Assembly: GCA_019241495.1 (NCBI GenBank)
Contig: JAFAWZ010000037.1
Coordinates: 1 to 7,166 of the forward strand
From: Acidimicrobiales bacterium
Lineage (GTDB): Bacteria; Actinomycetota; Acidimicrobiia; Acidimicrobiales; Palsa-688
DNA length: 7,166 bases
Reading direction: 5' to 3'
Positions 6,106-7,166 of the stretch are shown piece after piece. Under the pieces are notes generated by a model. The model worked only from the letters and a program-made list of their open reading frames with translations. It was not told where the DNA came from and searched no databases. The first letter of the stretch is position 1. Each line of letters opens with the position of its first letter. The position numbers were made by a program, and so were the translations under genes.

Positions 6106-6465
6106 TCAGTTGACGGAGGGGTCGTCCGGTCCGTCGCCGACCGAGGCGGGCCTTTCCAGGGGTTGCGGCAACGGGCGGGTTGTCTCAGCCGGGGCCTCAC
6201 GGCGCAAGGGATCCGCCGCGGAGCTTCGGATTTCGCGAATGGGCTCGGAGACCGCAGCTCGCAGGTCTCCCAGAGCGTCTTCGAGGATCTGGCGGGGTTC
6301 GCCCAGGCTGGCGCGGCCCGGTTCGGTGAGGCCGGTGGCCAGGCGGCGGGCCCGGGCCAGACCGTTGGCCAGCCCCCGAGCCGCCGCAGGCAGCTTGTTG
6401 GGGCCGACGACCAGCAGCCCGACGGTCAACAGGACGAGAAGCTTTTCGGGGCTGAGATCGAGCAC
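6106..6465 (-). CDS. tatB: TatB-like twin-arginine translocase subunit (119 aa)
   Basis: This is a single-span inner-membrane protein of the Tat system, expected to form the substrate-receptor complex with TatC. The N-terminus, MLDLSPEKLLVLLTVGLLVV (GTG start read as Met), holds a short helix with an acidic residue near its start, as in TatB. The hinge GPNKLPAAARGLANGL and an amphipathic helix follow, then a long acidic/proline-rich tail. The GP hinge and tail length favour TatB over TatA. In actinobacteria the two are hard to separate by sequence alone, so the symbol is probable rather than proven. The GTG at 6465-6463 is chosen because the frame is closed upstream by tatA and GTGAGG precedes it by 5 nt. 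The tatA stop is 10 nt upstream and tatC begins 3 nt downstream. Confidence 0.87.
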   Translation of the reverse strand: MLDLSPEKLLVLLTVGLLVVGPNKLPAAARGLANGLARARRLATGLTEPGRASLGEPRQILEDALGDLRAAVSEPIREIRSSAADPLRREAPAETTRPLPQPLERPASVGDGPDDPSVN

Positions 6466-6475
6466 GGGGCCTCAC

Positions 6476-6757
6476 TCAGCCCTCGGTGGGCGAGGCGGAG
6501 GGGGCCTGGCGCGAAGCGAGAAGGGCTTCGAGTTGGCGGGGGCTGAGGGTGATCTGCTGGTCGCTCGCATGACTCGACGGCAGTGCCAGCGGGGTCGAGT
6601 CCTGCGTCTGATCGTCGCTGTCTTGGTGGGCCTTCCTGAATTCCTTGCTGGCTTCGCCGAGGTTGCGGGCCAGTTGGGGGATACGGCTGGCGCCGAACAG
6701 GAGCACGATGGCGCCGACGACGACGAGGATGCCGGTGTCGTTGATCAGGGCGAGCAT
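6476..6757 (-). CDS. tatA: TatA-like twin-arginine translocase subunit (93 aa)
   Basis: TatA is the pore-forming subunit that oligomerises around TatC to move folded proteins across the membrane. Residues 1-21 form the short membrane helix (LVVVGAIVLLF). The FG hinge, then ASRIPQLARNLGEASKEFRK, make the amphipathic helix with the family's IPxLAR-x-LGEA-x-x-FRK pattern. A hydrophilic tail rich in Ser, Gln and Asp follows. The ATG at 6757-6755 is supported by AAAGGAG (plus 6767-6773), 9 nt upstream. It is the first gene of the tatA-tatB-tatC operon, so its promoter must lie in the 190-bp region shared with the divergent sigma factor gene. Repeats in that leader are described separately. Confidence 0.94.
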   Translation of the reverse strand: MLALINDTGILVVVGAIVLLFGASRIPQLARNLGEASKEFRKAHQDSDDQTQDSTPLALPSSHASDQQITLSPRQLEALLASRQAPSASPTEG

Positions 6758-6773
6758 GTGATTCTTCTCCTTT

Positions 6774-6802
6774 GGTTGGACGTTGGCTGGTTGGAGGTTG
6801 GT
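6774..6802. repeat. Four tandem GGTTGG-type heptamers in the tatA leader
   Basis: On the plus strand the units are GGTTGGA (6774), CGTTGGCT (6781), GGTTGGA (6789) and GGTTGGT (6796), spaced 7, 8 and 7 bp. A further GGTTGGA stands alone at 6845-6851. In the tat transcript these read as CCAACC repeats, nearly free of G, directly against the AAAGGAG ribosome binding site of tatA. The leader there would be unstructured and C-rich. The plus strand has paired GG runs compatible with a two-tier G-quadruplex. A role in translation or regulator binding is speculation; the repeat pattern itself is plain. Confidence 0.65.
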
Positions 6803-6837
6803 CAGGTAGAGGCACCAACGTGGTCTCTACGGACCTG
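6803..6837. promoter_or_regulatory. Imperfect hairpin/palindrome upstream of the tat operon
   Basis: GTAGAG (6806-6811) pairs with CTCTAC (6825-6830). Inside this, ACCA (6814-6817) pairs with TGGT (6821-6824) around a 3-nt loop. Outside, CAG (6803-6805) can pair with CTG (6835-6837) across a bulge. The whole 35-nt unit lies between the heptamer repeats and the sigma factor gene, in the region that must hold both promoters. It may be an operator or a leader hairpin of the tat mRNA. I could not find convincing -35/-10 boxes for tat. Confidence 0.4.
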
Positions 6838-6943
6838 CCCGGGTGGTTGGATGAGGACAAGATGAGAGGCTGACCAAGCCGGCCCGCGACCGGGGCGGGA
6901 CGGTCCTTGTCGGGTTGGGCATCCGAGGGGGCGTTCAGCTACG

Positions 6944-6949
6944 GATAAT
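6944..6949 (+). promoter_or_regulatory. Candidate -10 box for the sigma factor gene (possible leaderless start)
   Basis: GATAAT at 6944-6949 matches the -10 consensus at 5 of 6 positions and ends 7 nt before the in-frame ATG at 6957. Transcription would therefore start at or next to that codon, giving a leaderless mRNA, a common mode in actinobacteria. No good -35 box is seen 16-18 nt upstream, so the call is weak. Confidence 0.3.
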
Positions 6950-7166
6950 GGGGACGATGATCGATCTTCCGGCCGCAACCGACGCGACCTTGGTGGTGGC
7001 GATCGCCCGCTGGCATGAACCTGCTCTGGCGGAGGCTTACCGCCGCCACGGAGGTGCCGTGCATGCCGTCGCCCGGCAGGTGCTCGGCTCGGCGGAGTCG
7101 GCCGATGACGTCACCCAGGAGGTCTTCATCAAGCTGTGGGAGACCCCGGAGCGGTTCGATCCCTCG
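6948..7166 (+). CDS. ECF-type RNA polymerase sigma factor, N-terminal part (cut by window edge)
   Basis: The frame runs open from the ATG at 6948 to the edge, 73 codons. It has the pattern of sigma-70 region 2 as found in ECF sigma factors. EPALAEAYRRHGGAVHAVAR is region 2.1-like, then come VLGSAESADDVTQEVF and IKLWETPERFDPS, region 2.2, which contacts core polymerase. The DDVTQEVF block is the family hallmark. Region 4, which reads the -35, lies outside. Start choice is open: ATG at 6948 or 6957. Neither has a well-spaced ribosome binding site, as the purine run GAGGGGG at 6925-6931 is 16 nt from the first. A GATAAT box overlapping 6948 would favour 6957. It is divergent from tatA by 190 bp. 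Its regulon and any anti-sigma partner cannot be seen. Confidence 0.85.
   Translation, partial: MGTMIDLPAATDATLVVAIARWHEPALAEAYRRHGGAVHAVARQVLGSAESADDVTQEVFIKLWETPERFDPS

Noticed and set aside
5978..6865. 295-codon plus-strand frame over the tat genes
   Set aside because: It is a shadow of tatC/tatB/tatA, which carry clear family motifs and ribosome binding sites on the other strand.
1..7166. CRISPR array, integrase, transposase gene, toxin-antitoxin pair or rRNA/tRNA gene
   Set aside because: I looked on both strands and saw no spaced direct repeats of CRISPR type, no transposase or integrase motifs and no RNA gene. The only possible mobile trace is the inverted repeat at 2390-2463.

Overview
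This is a GC-rich (roughly 65%) window with strong G/C bias at third codon positions, GTG/TTG starts, a divergent TetR/MMPL pair, an acyl-CoA dehydrogenase next to an SDR, and a compact tat operon with separate TatA-like and TatB-like proteins. Together these point to a high-GC actinomycete. An Acidimicrobiia-like lineage is possible, but the sequence alone does not prove it. Gene density is high, and nothing looks like a phage, an integron or a CRISPR array.

Layout. (1) Positions 1-2382: the first 26 codons of a TetR-type regulator run off the left edge on the minus strand. They are separated by a 111-bp AT-rich control region, with a perfect 5-1-5 palindrome, from a 730-residue MMPL/RND-type membrane transporter on the plus strand. 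(2) Positions 2383-2564: an intergenic stretch with a striking 23-bp perfect inverted repeat, extended by an outer 5-bp arm pair, followed by a possible 22-codon leader ORF that stops one base before the next gene. (3) Positions 2565-4522: an acyl-CoA dehydrogenase and a short-chain dehydrogenase/reductase, co-oriented 59 nt apart, probably one transcript for a beta-oxidation-like pathway of unknown substrate. (4) Positions 4507-5175: a minus-strand protein made of two EthD-like ferredoxin-fold repeats, whose end overlaps the SDR end by 16 bp tail-to-tail. (5) Positions 5176-5334: a non-coding gap with an 8-bp-armed palindrome containing a direct repeat, next to a candidate promoter. (6) Positions 6757 down to 5335: a complete tatA-tatB-tatC operon on the minus strand with very tight gene spacing. 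(7) Positions 6758-6947: a divergent control region with four tandem GGTTGG-type heptamers abutting the tatA ribosome binding site, and an imperfect hairpin. (8) From 6948: the N-terminal region 2 of an ECF-type RNA polymerase sigma factor, cut by the right edge.

How the genes fit together: the TetR protein probably represses itself and the MMPL pump through the shared operator. The dehydrogenase/SDR pair and the EthD-like protein look like parts of small-molecule or lipid catabolism. The Tat genes form the folded-protein export machine and are a separate housekeeping unit. I see no obvious new defence or mobile system. The most unexplained elements are non-coding: the 23-bp inverted repeat, the palindrome upstream of the EthD gene, and the heptamer repeats in the tat leader.
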